NCBI GenBank assembly: GCA_013041765.1
Contig: JABDRL010000319.1
Span: 1 to 32,454, forward strand
Source: Dactylosporangium sp.
GTDB taxonomy: Bacteria; Actinomycetota; Actinomycetes; Mycobacteriales; Micromonosporaceae
Direction: 5' to 3'
DNA: 32,454 bases
In this document: piece by piece, positions 31,549-32,454 of the stretch
How positions within the stretch are numbered: the first letter of the stretch is position 1
Layout: every line of letters begins with the position of its first letter
The notes under the pieces: generated by a model
What the model saw: only the letters and a program-made list of their open reading frames with translations
Told to the model about the DNA's origin: nothing
Database searches by the model: none
Translations under genes and position numbers: made by a program

Positions 31549-32165
31549 GCGCGCACTCCGTGGCCTCCCCGCCAACGGTCGAGCGTGCCGCGCCGGAGGA
31601 GGCCCGCGCCCTCGCCCAGATCATCGGAGATGCGTTCGCCTTCCTGCCCGTGACCGGCTGGCTCGTGCCGGCGGAGGCTCAGCGGGCGGGAATACTGGGC
31701 GAGTACTTCAACATCATCGTCGAGCATGCCGTGGTCCACGGGGTCGTCGAGACCGTTGCCGATCGGTCGGCCGTGGCGGTCTGGCACCCGGCGGCCAGTA
31801 CCCCGATGCCCGAGATCGCAGACTACGACCAGCGCATGGCCACCGTCTGCGGCCCCAACGCCGAGCGTTTCGGGGCGCTGGACGACGTGATGCACGCCAG
31901 CCATCCCCCGGCTCCGCCGGTCTACGACTACCTGGCGCTGCTGGCAGTCCGACCGGGGCGTCAGGGCACGGGTCTGGGCACCGCGCTCCTGCGCCACCGC
32001 CACCAGCACCTCGACCGCCCTGGGGTGCCCGCCTACGTCGAGGCCAGCAGCCTCGGCAGCCGGCGGCTGTACCAGCGGCACGGCTACCAGGACCGCGGCG
32101 AGCCGTTCGCGCCACCCGGGTGCGAGGCGGTCATGTGGCCAATGTGGCGCGAGCCGAACCCCTAA
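31545..32165 (+). CDS. GNAT family N-acetyltransferase, coupled to APC permease
   Basis: The protein has 206 residues from GTG 31545-31547 (GTGA overlap). The acetyl-CoA motif is LALLAVRPGRQGTGLGTALLR (130-150; the Q/RxxGxG loop is 139-145), followed by LYQRHGYQDRGE. The region YEYLAL-like YDYLALLAV and the N-terminal FLPVTGWLVP are typical of GNATs that act on small amines. It is downstream of the permease, so it could acetylate an imported amine. A hairpin at 32181-32215 ends the operon. Confidence 0.9.
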   Translation: MSAHSVASPPTVERAAPEEARALAQIIGDAFAFLPVTGWLVPAEAQRAGILGEYFNIIVEHAVVHGVVETVADRSAVAVWHPAASTPMPEIADYDQRMATVCGPNAERFGALDDVMHASHPPAPPVYDYLALLAVRPGRQGTGLGTALLRHRHQHLDRPGVPAYVEASSLGSRRLYQRHGYQDRGEPFAPPGCEAVMWPMWREPNP

Positions 32166-32180
32166 AACACGGGCGGTGTG

Positions 32181-32215
32181 GCGGCCGGCCACCTTCCCCG
32201 GAGGTGACCGGCCGC
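32181..32215. terminator. Terminator hairpin after the GNAT gene
   Basis: GCGGCCGGCCACCT (32181-32194) pairs with AGGTGACCGGCCGC (32202-32215) with one mismatch around a 7-base loop. It begins 16 bases after the GNAT stop and before the LysR-type gene. The stem is strong; there is no T-run. Confidence 0.75.
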
Positions 32216-32282
32216 TCGGCGCGTTCGGCAGGACCGTGAAGCATCATCAAGTGCTCTGTCATAGATCGCTTAGGATTTCTTC

Positions 32283-32454
32283 ATGCTTGAACTCGGTCGG
32301 CTGCGGGCCCTGTGGGCCGTCGCCCGCCAGGGGACGGTGGCCGGTGCGGCGGGCCTGCTGGGCTGCACCCCGGCCGCGGTCAGCCAGCATCTGGCCAAGC
32401 TCGAACGCGAGACCACAATGGTGCTGCTGGAGCGGGACGGCCAGGGCCTTCGAC
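32283..32454 (+). CDS. LysR-type transcriptional regulator, N-terminal part only
   Basis: The frame from ATG 32283-32285 is open to the right edge (57 residues). It is a winged helix-turn-helix: LGRLRALWAVARQGTVAGAA (4-23), turn-recognition helix LGCTPAAVSQHLAKLERET (26-44), then LLERDGQGLR, which is the wing of the LysR family. AGGAT-like sequence (about 32271) precedes the start. The effector domain lies outside the window, so the target is unknown. It may regulate neighbours to the right or the permease operon. Confidence 0.85.
   Translation, partial: MLELGRLRALWAVARQGTVAGAAGLLGCTPAAVSQHLAKLERETTMVLLERDGQGLR

Noticed and set aside
29908-31575. 555-codon minus-strand open frame
   Set aside because: It is opposite the APC permease and the pyrimidine-rich tract; composition is Asp/Gly/His-rich and resembles a third-position shadow.
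32220-32270. LysR-type operator (T-N11-A) before the partial regulator
   Set aside because: Only a weak AGCA-N8-TGCT pair is visible; it is too short to call.

Overview
The window is very GC-rich. It has dense, often overlapping genes (repeated GTGA/ATGA stop-start junctions), GTG starts and strong third-position G/C bias, as in an actinobacterium. The hypF-hypC-hypD-hypE set, the ter genes and the GPP34-family gene fit a Frankia-like or Streptomyces-like soil or plant-associated actinomycete. The genus is an inference. No rRNA, tRNA, CRISPR array or convincing insertion sequence was seen.

Region 1 (1-10434, minus strand) is a tellurium-resistance-type (Ter) stress cluster, read right to left: canonical TerD, a nested inverted repeat, a TerC-clan DUF475 membrane protein, a CitE-like HpcH/HpaI lyase, a PRTase_2/TRSP phosphoribosyltransferase, a StiP/PRTase_1 protein with a Pelota-like end, a HAD phosphatase, a tandem TerD-TerD protein, a TerD protein fused to a degenerate FtsK-like domain, a GNAT acetyltransferase and a further TerD cut by the window edge. 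The enzymes overlap by 4 bases and match the predicted nucleoside-type biosynthetic module of Ter systems. The TerD proteins probably form a Ca2+-responsive membrane-associated complex with DUF475.

Region 2 (10554-13573, minus) holds two ABC exporter half-transporters. The second has lost about 240 residues, including Walker A. Region 3 (13838-17623) has a secreted GH3 glycosidase (plus) converging on a membrane-anchored carbohydrate-binding protein (minus). Region 4 (17812-19023) has a small Cys/His-motif protein and a tyrosine phosphatase. Region 5 (20736-22332 leading into 19081, minus) is the VTC - DUF4956 - CotH operon, a known gene association pointing to polyphosphate or cell-surface metabolism.

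Region 6 (22557-27530, plus) is hypFCDE, which makes and delivers the Fe(CN)2CO cofactor of [NiFe] hydrogenases; no hydrogenase structural genes nor hypA/hypB are in view, and hypF appears to start at CTG. It converges on trmB (minus). Region 7 (28260-29025) has no convincing gene. Region 8 (29026-32454, plus) has a possible small leader ORF, a GPP34-family protein, a pyrimidine-rich tract, an APC permease coupled to a GNAT acetyltransferase, a terminator and the start of a LysR-type regulator.
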